Assembly (NCBI GenBank): GCA_937891465.1
Contig: CALAHF010000080.1
Location: 159,645-223,644, forward strand
Direction of reading: 5' to 3'
DNA length: 64,000 bases
DNA from: an uncultured Verrucomicrobiales bacterium
Lineage (GTDB): Bacteria; Verrucomicrobiota; Verrucomicrobiia; Verrucomicrobiales; DEV007
In this document: positions 43,036-51,975 of the stretch, piece after piece
Position numbering within the stretch: position 1 is the stretch's first letter
Layout of the letters: every line of letters starts with the position of its first letter
Position numbers and translations under genes: made by a program
Notes under the pieces: generated by a model
What the model was told of the DNA's origin: nothing
Database searches by the model: none
The model's input: only the letters and a program-made list of their open reading frames with translations

Positions 43036-45141
43036 TCAGGGCCGGAATTCCGCACTGCGAACGAACGCGGACACACGACCTTCTTCGTCAACCGAGGCGA
43101 TTTCAAACGCGTAGACGCCTCCCTGCAAGAGCTGGCGCCGGAGATCGATTTTCGGTGTGTCATCTGTCGTCTGGATAATCGCATAGGGAAGGCTCGGCGT
43201 TTCTGGAAAAATCGCGCCGGACTCGATCAGGATGGGTTTGATCCGACAGGCAGCCGCATCGGGCGAACTTTTCCAGCTGAGGACACTCTTATTGAATCGA
43301 ATTTCAGAAGGCGGAGCGAGCGATGGCGCGGTTTTCGCGGGCGGTCCGATCGCGACCTTCCAGGCATCAATGCGCCGCTGAGCCGGCGTGGTGATCATGA
43401 GTTGATTCGGACCGACCACGTTGGCGCCGACGTTGCTTCCGGTCATGCTGCTGATGACGTGGGCGTCGTCCCACGAACGCCCGGAACCGTCAGCGGAAAC
43501 GTAGATCCGGCAGTGATGCTTCGAAAGGGCGGTCACCAAGGTGAGCACACCGTTGTCCAATAAATTCAGGGTCGGAAGTTTGCCCGGGAAAGGCAGGACT
43601 TGCGGTGCGCCCCACATCAATCCGCCATCGTTTGAGCGTACCGAAACGATGTGAGACGCAGATGTGCTGCCGCTACGCACCGTCGCCAGCAGAGAGCCGT
43701 CGCCGGTTGTCGACACGGACGTTTCCAGCCATGGCGTCGTCACCTTCGCCCCGGCCTGGATCATGTCGACCGCCCTGGTGATCACGGACCGAACCCGCCA
43801 ACTGCGGCCGCGATCCGCGCTCTCCAGCAGGACAGATTTGTTGCCGCTCTTGCTCCACGTATAGGCGGGCATGAGAAGTTTGCCGTTGTGAGTTTCGATG
43901 ATCCGCCGAAGCGGACGCGCGATGAAGCCGACCTCAGGTGGACAATCGATGGTGGCTCGCGCCAGCTCCCAGGTTTTGCCGTGATCACTCGAAATCCCGA
44001 TCTGATACGCGTCGGCCGGAACCTCAGGCGGCGTCGGGTCGCGCCGTTTCGCCGGATCGGGAACCCAACGAATTCCGAACGCCAGGAGATCGCCGTTGTT
44101 CAGCCGGTCGATCCAGAGATCCACGGTGTCAGGAATCGGCCAGTTGTCCTCCCCGTCCGTCCACGTTCTGCCGCCATCCGTCGACAAGGCTGACGCCGTT
44201 CCCACGCTGCCTCCGAAGTCGTCCGGATGATTCGGAAAGGTCACATAGGCTCGCGTTTTGGTCATCACGCCGTAGCCGCCTCCCGTGATACCTTCGCGCT
44301 CGACGACTGTCGCATTTGGCGAAACCACGACTTCCAGCTGCGGCTGATCGCGCCAGAGCGCGGCGCACTCGAGCGGGTAATCCGTGAGCATTCCGTTGAT
44401 GCCGACTTCCCGCGCGCGAAGCCAGTTGGATTCATTCCTTCGATGTTCGCCTTCCCCCGCGTAATTGAAGTGGATCTGCTTTTCGTGTTCGCGCAACAGG
44501 GCGGATTCCTCCGGTGTCGGGACGAATGTCAGGAGAAACGAATCGACCAGCCCTTCGTCCAGACGCGCCTGCAACTCCTCGCGCCTGACATTGCGACCAA
44601 TCCGGATTCGCGGGTCGAGCGCCTTGAGGCGCTGGCTGCATTCGACGCTCTGGTCGAAAGCGAACGACTCCTCGAACAGCTCGAACTCTGCCAGTAGCCG
44701 AACGAGTTCCCGTTCACCGTCCCGGGTGATCCCCTTAATGTTCAGCGCGATCAATGTAGACCGGCGCTTGCGCTTCTGAATCAGGGCAAACGTTTCTTCG
44801 AGGCTCGGAACACGCAGGTCGGTGAAACGTGGATCGAACCAGCTTCCCGCGTCGAACTCCCGCAGCTGATTCCACGTGAATTCAGTCACAGGCCGGTCCG
44901 GGCCGTCCGTGGTTCGCGCAAGCGTCACGTCGTGCAAAACGACGAGTTTGCCGTCTTTGGTCGTGCGAATATCCAATTCGAATCCCATTCCGAGTTCGAG
45001 ACAACTGGCGAAAGCGGGCAGGGTGTTTTCCGGTGCGTGCCGGATTAATCCGCGGTGAGCGATAAGGATCGGATCGTCAGCGTTCAGGGCAGCCAGCGGT
45101 GCGATTAGGAGTATGGTAAGGATCTTGAGTGTCTGTTTCAT
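43036..45141 (-). CDS. glycerophosphodiester phosphodiesterase-sialidase fusion protein
   Basis: After a signal peptide, residues 25-260 form a GDPD domain: ILIAHRGLIRHAPENTLPAF (catalytic His and Glu), FELDIRTTKDGKLVVLHDVT and INGMLTDYPLE at the end. Residues about 265-650 are a sialidase/BNR beta-propeller with Asp-box-like repeats (STDGGRTW, SSDHGKTW, ESADRGRSW, SNDGGLMW). A short fibronectin-like domain ends the protein. GDPDs split glycerophosphodiesters; exo-sialidases remove sialic acid or related sugars. The fusion suggests attack on a glycosylated phosphodiester, which is inference. G+C is high compared with most of the window. Confidence 0.82.
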   Translation of the reverse strand: MKQTLKILTILLIAPLAALNADDPILIAHRGLIRHAPENTLPAFASCLELGMGFELDIRTTKDGKLVVLHDVTLARTTDGPDRPVTEFTWNQLREFDAGSWFDPRFTDLRVPSLEETFALIQKRKRRSTLIALNIKGITRDGERELVRLLAEFELFEESFAFDQSVECSQRLKALDPRIRIGRNVRREELQARLDEGLVDSFLLTFVPTPEESALLREHEKQIHFNYAGEGEHRRNESNWLRAREVGINGMLTDYPLECAALWRDQPQLEVVVSPNATVVEREGITGGGYGVMTKTRAYVTFPNHPDDFGGSVGTASALSTDGGRTWTDGEDNWPIPDTVDLWIDRLNNGDLLAFGIRWVPDPAKRRDPTPPEVPADAYQIGISSDHGKTWELARATIDCPPEVGFIARPLRRIIETHNGKLLMPAYTWSKSGNKSVLLESADRGRSWRVRSVITRAVDMIQAGAKVTTPWLETSVSTTGDGSLLATVRSGSTSASHIVSVRSNDGGLMWGAPQVLPFPGKLPTLNLLDNGVLTLVTALSKHHCRIYVSADGSGRSWDDAHVISSMTGSNVGANVVGPNQLMITTPAQRRIDAWKVAIGPPAKTAPSLAPPSEIRFNKSVLSWKSSPDAAACRIKPILIESGAIFPETPSLPYAIIQTTDDTPKIDLRRQLLQGGVYAFEIASVDEEGRVSAFVRSAEFRP

Positions 45142-45318
45142 ACATGTCTTTCGAGAGGCTCGGTTCTTCTTAATCGTGCAAATCCAACTTCTCGAGGAAT
45201 GCACCGGCACGCTAGTGGCGTATACCTGGGCAACGTCGGTGACGTTGGAGTTTAAGATGACATGGCGATTGCCGGGTGTCAGGTAGGGATGCGCGTGAGT
45301 GTATTTCTGCGGCCCATG

Positions 45319-47241
45319 TTATCTGCGGGCTAGGGTCACCTCCACGGTGGATTCGGCCGGGATGTCCACCCGCACGGTCACCTCGGTCAATCGCTTCTCA
45401 CGATCGTCGCTGTCGACCTGGGACTCGATCCGGCCACCGGACGCCTTGTATCTCCCCTGCGGTAGGAAGAATCGCACACGGCCGTTGGGAAACGGGTCAA
45501 GGTAACGGTTCGTGATGGTCGCGGTCACGGAACTGTCGCTCCCGTCGTTGGGACCGGAGTATGAAACAAAGAGCGGCGGATCCTCGTGCCGGGCGAAGGG
45601 AATCGGCTTGGTCTCATGGCCGTTGTAGGTGCATTTCTCGACTCGCCCGTCCTTGAAACGAATCACCCGGAAGCTGATCGCGTTGGTTTTCCCGACCCGT
45701 CTCGTCGGCGTCACTCCAAGATTCATCACTCTCCCGCCTGTGCCATGGGCATCGTGAATTAAAGAAACCCGGTGCCGATCGAGGAACTCCAGCGGCGCGT
45801 TCTGCTCGAAGGCATTGATGATCTTGAGTGTCGCATTCGGCCGCTGCGAGAACAACGCATCCGCAAGGTCGATCCCGTGATGCCAGGGATGCCCGTAGTT
45901 GAGAATCGCGATGTCCTGCCCGAAGTCGACCCTGTTGACGGGATCGCCGTACCACTGTTCGTGTCCGAAAAACTGGTGATTGCCGAAGTTGACGAGGTGG
46001 GGGGTTTTGAGCCGGGACAGGGCGCCGGAAATGTAGGCGGGGTTTACCGCGTTGCTGTTCAGCACCATATCGGCGCCGATCAGGTTGGCCATGGTTGCGA
46101 TCCGTTCGAGATATTCGGCCTGGTATTGGGCGGAAGTGTCGAGATGCCCAAAGGTCACCAGGACCGGATCTTTCGGAAACTCCCGAACTACGTGGACGCT
46201 GCGCGGCGACCGGCAAATTCCGGTTCGCCGGCCACCGTCAATCGACACTTCAAGGTCATAGAGGCCCGGGGCCATGTCGTCGGGCAGGTGGGCAACAATT
46301 TCACGGTCGTAGTAGTAGGCCTTGGTGAGATCTTCCTCAAAACGAATGGTCCGCGAAATGGACGCCGAGGCCAATCGGCGAATCAACCTGACCTGCGAAA
46401 TCTCGGTATCGTAACCAAGGAAACGAGCCCGAAACGTGTCGCCGGGTTTCCGGATGGCGGGGCGGTTCAACGCGGGAAAGCGGAACCGGGTGATCACTGT
46501 GGACGGACTGCGAACCAGATGGATCGGTGTGATTGTGGTCGGCTTTCCTGCCTCGATTTCGATCCCATCGAGACGCTGCGTCTTCCAGCCGGCCGCCTCG
46601 ATGATCAAGTGATAGTCTTTTCCGGGAGGCAGGCCCGCGAGGCAGCACTGCCCGGTCATCCAGTTTCTCACCAGCGAGTTGCGATAGGTGATTTTTTCCG
46701 AGTGATCGGTCAACCGAACGCGTGCATCCACAAGAAACGCATTGGCCTCTCCGTTGACGGTAAACTGGAGTTCTCCACAAGGTTTTGACCAAGTCCGGAA
46801 TCCCTCTATTCGGCATCCTGAGTCCTGACCATTGGATCGATGTTCGACTATTAAGCGGTGTGCTCCATCCACCAAGCTATGTGCTAACACCAGTTCTCTG
46901 GCCGTTCCCCGCGGACGAATCGTGACTGGATCGCGATCATCCACTTTCACGATCAGCTCGCCCAGGTTCGGTGGTCCGTAAGCCGGCACATTGTGCCCAC
47001 CAAGTCGGATCGAGATTCCGGTTCCTTCGAAATTCAGTTCCAGGGCCGCGCCATTTTCAGACGATGCCAGACTGCCGGCTTCCGCGTAGCGGAAACGGCT
47101 TTCGGTCCAGACACCTTGCTGTCGAATCTCCGTATTCCCGGCTGCCGGAATCCAGGCCGCGTTGTCTTTCGCGGCCAGTCCGGCCGGCGAAAAAACGAAG
47201 AAAAGCCAATGGAATAATCGATCGAGACGCGGCATACTCAT
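45319..47241 (-). CDS. exported metallophosphoesterase-like protein with beta-rich N-terminal domains
   Basis: Start set at the ATG preceded by GGAGGGGAA. A signal peptide leads into a beta-sandwich part (residues 30-130), a carboxypeptidase-regulatory-like domain (LPPGKDYHLIIEAAGWKTQRL) and then a part with TFGHLDTSAQYQAEYLERIA, NFGNHQFFGHEQWY and ILNYGHPWHHG that recalls the GD-x-H, GNH and GH-x-H motifs of calcineurin-like phosphoesterases, though in weak form. Metal binding is possible but not assured. Substrate is unknown. It sits in the G+C-rich block between R1 copies B and H and shares strand with the GDPD-sialidase gene. Confidence 0.5.
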   Translation of the reverse strand: MSMPRLDRLFHWLFFVFSPAGLAAKDNAAWIPAAGNTEIRQQGVWTESRFRYAEAGSLASSENGAALELNFEGTGISIRLGGHNVPAYGPPNLGELIVKVDDRDPVTIRPRGTARELVLAHSLVDGAHRLIVEHRSNGQDSGCRIEGFRTWSKPCGELQFTVNGEANAFLVDARVRLTDHSEKITYRNSLVRNWMTGQCCLAGLPPGKDYHLIIEAAGWKTQRLDGIEIEAGKPTTITPIHLVRSPSTVITRFRFPALNRPAIRKPGDTFRARFLGYDTEISQVRLIRRLASASISRTIRFEEDLTKAYYYDREIVAHLPDDMAPGLYDLEVSIDGGRRTGICRSPRSVHVVREFPKDPVLVTFGHLDTSAQYQAEYLERIATMANLIGADMVLNSNAVNPAYISGALSRLKTPHLVNFGNHQFFGHEQWYGDPVNRVDFGQDIAILNYGHPWHHGIDLADALFSQRPNATLKIINAFEQNAPLEFLDRHRVSLIHDAHGTGGRVMNLGVTPTRRVGKTNAISFRVIRFKDGRVEKCTYNGHETKPIPFARHEDPPLFVSYSGPNDGSDSSVTATITNRYLDPFPNGRVRFFLPQGRYKASGGRIESQVDSDDREKRLTEVTVRVDIPAESTVEVTLARR

Positions 47242-47419
47242 TTCCCCTCCATTTTGCCGGAAAATGGCACAAATGAAAGGGCACATATCGGGGGATACGA
47301 TGCAGGAAAGGACGGTCACGTTCATACTGAAATTTCCCATCGCCCCGGATTCGGAATAGGCAGAAGGAAAACACCGCACAGACAATTTGAAAAGTGACGC
47401 AAATCAAAATAGAGAGAAC

Positions 47420-48697
47420 ATGAAAAGACGAAACTTCACCAAATGCACCGCAGGTACAGCCGCCCTGAGCGCCTTGAGCAAAACCTCTATTGCGCAACAG
47501 GCAACTGGAGCAAACGAAAAAATCGTCGTCGCCGCGATGGGGATGGGAGGACGTGGCACCCAGTTGGCGACGGGTTTTGAGAGCCTCGATAATGTCGAAG
47601 TGAAAGCCGTCTTTGACGTTGACAAAACCAGAGCGGAAGGCGCCGCGGCCTCAGTGGGGAACGTAAACAATCGCACCATCGAATCCGGTCAGGATTTCCG
47701 AAAAATACTCGAAGACAAGGATGTGGATGTGTTAGTGATCGCTTCGAGCAATCATTGGCACGCTCCTGCTGCTGTGATGGCGGCTGCGGCCGGTAAACAT
47801 GTTTATGTAGAAAAGCCTTGTTCCCACAATCCGCGCGAAGGCGAATTGATGGTCGCCGCAGCCCGTAAATATGACCGGCGGATTCAACATGGCACTCAGC
47901 GGCGCAGTCGTCCCTCAGTAGTCGAAGGGCTGGCCCGTTTAAAGGAAGGCGCCATTGGCCGGGTCTACTACGCAAAATGTTACTACCGTGGCAAGCGGCC
48001 ATCGCTCGGAACAGGCAAAGAAACGCCGCCGCCCGACTATCTCGATTATGAATTGTGGCAGGGGCCTGCTCCGCGGCGTCCATATCTCGACAACCGAATT
48101 CACTACAACTGGCATTGGCACTGGCATTGGGGGAACGGCGAACTGGGAAACAATGGCGTGCATCACGTCGACATTGCGCGCGCTGGTCTTGAGGTGGATT
48201 ATCCGATTCAGGTAGCTTCGTCGGGAGGGCGTTATCGCTACCCGGATGACGATCAGCAAACGCCGGATACCCAGGACGCCATTTTTAAATTTGAAGGCGG
48301 AAAATCTATTGCCTGGGAAGCGTTAAGTTGTCACCCCCAATGGCCCGGTAAAAAGAATGACCTGTGGTTTTACGGAACAGAAGGTAGTGCTGCTTTTACC
48401 GGCACGAGCTATCAGATTTTTGACTTGGATGGCAAATCTATTGGAGATGGTAAAAAGCATGGCGGCGAAAAGGAGCATCTAGTGAACTTCGTTGATTCGA
48501 TTCGTAACGACACCCCGCTCAACGCTGAAATCGAAGAAGGACACAAGAGTACCGTGCTGTGTCATCTCGGAAACATTGCCTACCGCACCGGTCGAACTCT
48601 GTCCTGCGATCCCACCAACGGAAAAATTATCAATGACCCGGAGGCAGCGAAATTCTGGACCCGCGACTATGAACAAGGCTGGGAGATTGCATTGTAA
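47420..48697 (+). CDS. Gfo/Idh/MocA family oxidoreductase with Tat signal
   Basis: MKRRNFTKCTAGTAALSAL is a twin-arginine signal. The Rossmann motif is GMGGRGTQLA, followed by VLVIASSNHWHAPAAVMAAA and HVYVEKPCSHNPREG, the catalytic EKP motif. The C-terminal half has the HWHWGNGELGNNGVHHVDIA segment of the PVC-type exported oxidoreductases, which use tightly bound NAD(P) to oxidise sugars or inositols in the periplasm. Substrate cannot be told. It diverges from the phosphoesterase-like gene and is followed by a beta-propeller-like protein gene. Confidence 0.9.
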   Translation: MKRRNFTKCTAGTAALSALSKTSIAQQATGANEKIVVAAMGMGGRGTQLATGFESLDNVEVKAVFDVDKTRAEGAAASVGNVNNRTIESGQDFRKILEDKDVDVLVIASSNHWHAPAAVMAAAAGKHVYVEKPCSHNPREGELMVAAARKYDRRIQHGTQRRSRPSVVEGLARLKEGAIGRVYYAKCYYRGKRPSLGTGKETPPPDYLDYELWQGPAPRRPYLDNRIHYNWHWHWHWGNGELGNNGVHHVDIARAGLEVDYPIQVASSGGRYRYPDDDQQTPDTQDAIFKFEGGKSIAWEALSCHPQWPGKKNDLWFYGTEGSAAFTGTSYQIFDLDGKSIGDGKKHGGEKEHLVNFVDSIRNDTPLNAEIEEGHKSTVLCHLGNIAYRTGRTLSCDPTNGKIINDPEAAKFWTRDYEQGWEIAL

Positions 48698-48763
48698 CTG
48701 CCAGGAATTCACTTTTCGTCCGTCCTGTGCCGGACTATTGGAACGGCGTTTACACCAAGCGAC

Positions 48764-49885
48764 ATGAGAATCAGGCGACTACTAAAGACCCTACTAACAG
48801 CAATAGTTATTCTTCCTGCAGCCGTATCAGGTCAGGAAAAGCAATTCGAAAATATCGAAGCAGCCGAACTGCCGCCCTGGCCCAAATTGGTCGTGATGGA
48901 AGGGCATCTCCCCGTTGGATACCTCAAGACGAGAACTCATATCGTGGAGCCAGATGGAGACCTTAGAGGCCTCCCTTACAAAACCACAGCAGGGACACTT
49001 GTTGACGCCACAGCCGGAAGCATTGCCAGCTCGGTTTTCGAAAGTACGGGGTACATTGGGTCAGTCCACTGTTTGAATGGAAGACAGATCGCATTCCCCG
49101 CCTATGCCAAACAGGGATACGCGGTCTTCGAGCTCGACGGGTCGTGGCAACATCGAGGGCTCGGATGGCAGTTACGAGGGGGAGCCGAACATGCATCAGG
49201 AAGAGTCTATTCCATTCCCTTTACGCCCAACGCAAGCAAAGTCCACTGGATCGATAGCAAGACCCTGAAATTTGGAAGCTTTTCGAACCTCAGAAAGGGG
49301 ACGGGAAACAAACACACTTGGGGCGCGGTTGGGGCCAATGGACACGTCTTCTTCCTTCCGTTTGATCTCCCTTACGTCGAGATGATTCATCGAGATGATC
49401 TCGATAAGGTCACGAGACTCGATACCATCGTGACGGGTGGGGAAAACTCGCGGTCGAAGTTCACCCACGGCGTTTACCATCGGGCTTCGAAGAAAGTTGT
49501 CAGCCTATCAAGGAGGGCGACAACAACGCTCTTAATTGATGCCGATGATTTTGCGATTGAAGAAGTGGCAATGCCAGAGGAGCTACGCGCTCTTTACCCT
49601 TCCGGCACCTTTTCTTTTGGATGTGAGACGGGCCCGGATGGGTGGGTTTACTCCAGCCCCTGGGCTCATCCGATCGTCTATCGCTTCAACCCGGCCACCC
49701 GGCAATATGATTGGCGGGATTTCTCTGAACAACTCAACCACGAGGATGTTCTCCCCAAGGCCGGCCACCTGGGAAATGGCTACTGCACAGTGATGACTTC
49801 GATGCAAAACCCCAAAGGGCATTTCGAAATATTCTATGGCACGGGAGGCATCACCAAAGGCATCAAGCTCGTCTTCCCGAACTGA
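48764..49885 (+). CDS. exported beta-propeller-like protein, function unknown
   Basis: Signal peptide (MRIRRLLKTLLTAIVILPAAVSG) followed by about six similar segments of 40-50 residues with Gly-Gly or Asn-Gly turns (GAVGANGHVFFLPFDLPYVEM, GCETGPDGWVYSSPWAHPIVY, GHLGNGYCTVMTSMQN), suggesting a six- or seven-bladed propeller such as those of kelch- or YncE-like proteins. No catalytic motif is recognisable. It follows the oxidoreductase gene by about 65 bases and may be co-transcribed, perhaps as a sugar-binding partner. Confidence 0.55.
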   Translation: MRIRRLLKTLLTAIVILPAAVSGQEKQFENIEAAELPPWPKLVVMEGHLPVGYLKTRTHIVEPDGDLRGLPYKTTAGTLVDATAGSIASSVFESTGYIGSVHCLNGRQIAFPAYAKQGYAVFELDGSWQHRGLGWQLRGGAEHASGRVYSIPFTPNASKVHWIDSKTLKFGSFSNLRKGTGNKHTWGAVGANGHVFFLPFDLPYVEMIHRDDLDKVTRLDTIVTGGENSRSKFTHGVYHRASKKVVSLSRRATTTLLIDADDFAIEEVAMPEELRALYPSGTFSFGCETGPDGWVYSSPWAHPIVYRFNPATRQYDWRDFSEQLNHEDVLPKAGHLGNGYCTVMTSMQNPKGHFEIFYGTGGITKGIKLVFPN

Positions 49886-50040
49886 TGACCTCAAAGCTCA
49901 GGAAATCGTATGGGACAGGCCCCACGCAAGAAGCCCTGACGCAATAGCGTCTTGCTTCATCTGAGAAGTCCGGGGCGGGAGTTCGTGGAATATTGCAAAA
50001 AATTGCGCCAGGTTTCCGGAATTCCCGGAGAAGTGGGTAG

Positions 50041-50188
50041 ATGCCGGACAACCAGGACAAACCAACATTGACCGAAGCAGACTTCATGCGGCTTCTTTCG
50101 CAGCATGAGAACGCGCTGCGGGCCTTTGCTCGCAGCCTCCTGCTTCCCCGCTGGGAGGCGGTGGATGATGTGATTCAGGATACCAGTG
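50041..50188 (+). pseudogene. ECF RNA polymerase sigma factor, cut after about 49 codons by R1
   Basis: MPDNQDKPTLTEADFMRLL and ENALRAFARSLLLPRWEAVD form sigma region 2 start of the PVC-type ECF (RpoE-like) sigma factors, with VDDVIQDTS being the conserved region 2.2 segment (DDVVQET). The reading frame then enters R1 copy H and stops. The rest of region 2 and all of region 4 are gone, so it cannot function. The upstream 150 bases look like an intact leader with no other gene. Confidence 0.75.
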
Positions 50189-50257
50189 ATTGATAGGAAT
50201 TCGCTTTTTTAAGGATTTTTATCGAGGCGTCGGTCCTGACGGGATTGAGGGGGTGCA
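50189..50257 (-). repeat. R1 repeat, copy H
   Basis: Plus strand starts ATTGATAGGAATTCGC and ends GGGATTGAGGGGGTGCA, with several point differences from the other copies. It terminates the sigma-factor remnant; 45 bases further on lies a large R2 array. Confidence 0.9.
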
Positions 50258-50301
50258 CCGACTTAGAGTGTTTTTTTGCGAATTTGAAAGTCGCCCGGCT
50301 T

Positions 50302-50404
50302 TCACGAATCAACAGGGTGCGTTCATCGAACGGACCCTATCTGATCGAAATGGCTTTTCGATCCAACCCTGTTGATTCATCGAGCTTACTCTGTTGCTTC
50401 GTGG
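50302..50404. repeat. R2 array with four core units
   Basis: Four R2 cores in alternating orientation: CGAATCAACAGGGTGCG, CGAACGGACCCTAT, CGATCCAACCCTGTTGA and CGAGCTTACTCTGTTGC. The outermost parts, CACGAATCAACAGGGT and ACTCTGTTGCTTCGTG, are nearly inverted copies, so the whole 103 bp can fold back on itself. Confidence 0.6.
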
Positions 50405-50411
50405 AGACGTC

Positions 50412-50605
50412 CTACTCAACCAGTTCAATCCGGCTCCAGTAAAGCAGCTTCGAAGGCCTAGTCACTGGATCGGTTTTCCAGTTCGATTTTGATCGTTTCT
50501 CCCGCGTGTTTCGTCAGATCGAATTGAACTCCTGCCAGGAGTGGATCACCAGCGAGGAGAATGGCGTCTCCCGGGTAAGCAGCTACTGCGGTTGCCTGAC
50601 CCCTA
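50412..50605 (-). pseudogene. C-terminal fragment of a secreted PVC-type protein
   Basis: GDAILLAGDPLLAGVQFDLT and KHAGETIKIELENRSSD look like a beta-sandwich end domain; after a frameshift the usual final residues YWSRIELVE with stop follow. The 5' part of the gene is missing. Similar tails occur in secreted DUF1080-like and cytochrome proteins of PVC bacteria; assignment to a family is not certain. The plus strand beyond 50620 has a short unexplained reading (DVEDLIELLTNDGRLRKY) that may be another remnant. Confidence 0.45.
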
Positions 50606-50694
50606 TTCTCTATTCTGACCCTGGATGTCGAAGATTTGATTGAACTGCTGACCAACGACGGGCGCCTCCGCAAATACAACTTCCAGTCGCCAAC

Positions 50695-51975
50695 CTATCC
50701 TTTCAGCAAGCGATCCAAGGTCCCGGTCGAGTTCGAGTATTGCTCCTGCTCGACACCGAAGTTTTGGATCAGCGTCAGCAGGCAGTTAGCGTATGGAGGT
50801 TGTTCCGGGTAGTTCAGCAGACGACCGGTATTCAGGCCGCTTTTGCTCCCTCCAGCCAGAACCAGAGGAAGGTTCGCCGCCAGGTGGCTTCCACCATGAG
50901 AGAGTCCGGAGCCGAACATGAGCACGGAGTGATCAAAGACACTGCTGCCATCGTATTCCTTCAAGGATTTCATCCTGGCAATGGCTTGACCAAACTGTTC
51001 GATGTACCAGGTATTAGCGGTATTGAATTCCACGGCAAGCTTCTCGTTCTTATTGAAGTGAGATGACCAGTGAAAGTCAGCCTTGAGATCGAGAAAATCG
51101 TGAATGCGGCGACTGCTCTCCAAAGCCATAATGCAGGAGGCCACCCGGGTCGCATCCGTCCAGAAGGCCAGCGCCACCAGATCCATCATCGTCTTCATCT
51201 TGGAAGGGAAGTCGTCGAGCTGAACAACATCTTTGCCGACCTTGTCCAAATGCGGGCGCGGGGCACCGTTGTTCTCCTGGCGTTCAATAGCCAGCTCTAC
51301 ATCCCGGACGGAATCCAAGTAGTTAGAAATAACATCTTTGTCCAAGTGACTGGCCCGCTTCATCAGCACAGAGGTCGGCTCACGCACCGCATCGAGCACG
51401 CTCCCCATTTCCTCGCGAACCGACGCATCGCCCAGACCGCGGAACAGACGATCAAAAGCAAACTGTGCATTCCGCTCAACTGGCTTTGGTCGCCCTTCCT
51501 CGTCGTAGGAAAGACTGTTCAATGAAGTCGAACGAACATCAACCGGGTCTGCCGACAGTTGAAACGATTTGAATTGAGTCGTCGTGCCGATCTGATCCGC
51601 GATGACCTGATCAAAGGTCTTCTTGGGCTTCCGGTTCTGAATTCCCGTCATGAAGAGAGGCATGGCCCCATAGTGGTCGCCCTTCTTCTGGTTACTGACA
51701 TTGGACAAGACCGCGATGTCTTTAATGAATGGCTGGAGCGGTTGGAGATTCTTCGAAAGCACAAAGTCGGTCTCCGTACCGGTGGCTTCCCAGCCTGCCG
51801 GGTCAATGCCATTCCCCTTGTGGAAGACACCCAGGCGTCGTGGAATCTTCGTCGTGGCGGCTGCTCCTCGTGCACCCAGCGGACTCATGATCTCCAGAGC
51901 TGGTAGAGCAATGCAGGCCCCCATGCCTCTGAGAAAACTCTTCCTCGGGATTCGATGTCTATGGCTTGAACTCAT
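50695..51975 (-). CDS. DUF1552 Tat-exported protein (pair 5)
   Basis: N-terminus RHRIPRKSFLRGMGACIALP: the twin-arginine pair is replaced by Pro-Arg-Lys, so Tat export is less certain than for the other copies. DUF1552 landmarks are GVFHKGNGIDPAGWEATG, DHYGAMPLFMTGI, TFDQVIADQIG, HWSSHF and FDHSVLMFGSGLSHGGSHLAANLPLVLAGG. It overlaps the upstream cytochrome gene by four bases. Confidence 0.88.
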   Translation of the reverse strand: MSSSHRHRIPRKSFLRGMGACIALPALEIMSPLGARGAAATTKIPRRLGVFHKGNGIDPAGWEATGTETDFVLSKNLQPLQPFIKDIAVLSNVSNQKKGDHYGAMPLFMTGIQNRKPKKTFDQVIADQIGTTTQFKSFQLSADPVDVRSTSLNSLSYDEEGRPKPVERNAQFAFDRLFRGLGDASVREEMGSVLDAVREPTSVLMKRASHLDKDVISNYLDSVRDVELAIERQENNGAPRPHLDKVGKDVVQLDDFPSKMKTMMDLVALAFWTDATRVASCIMALESSRRIHDFLDLKADFHWSSHFNKNEKLAVEFNTANTWYIEQFGQAIARMKSLKEYDGSSVFDHSVLMFGSGLSHGGSHLAANLPLVLAGGSKSGLNTGRLLNYPEQPPYANCLLTLIQNFGVEQEQYSNSTGTLDRLLKG

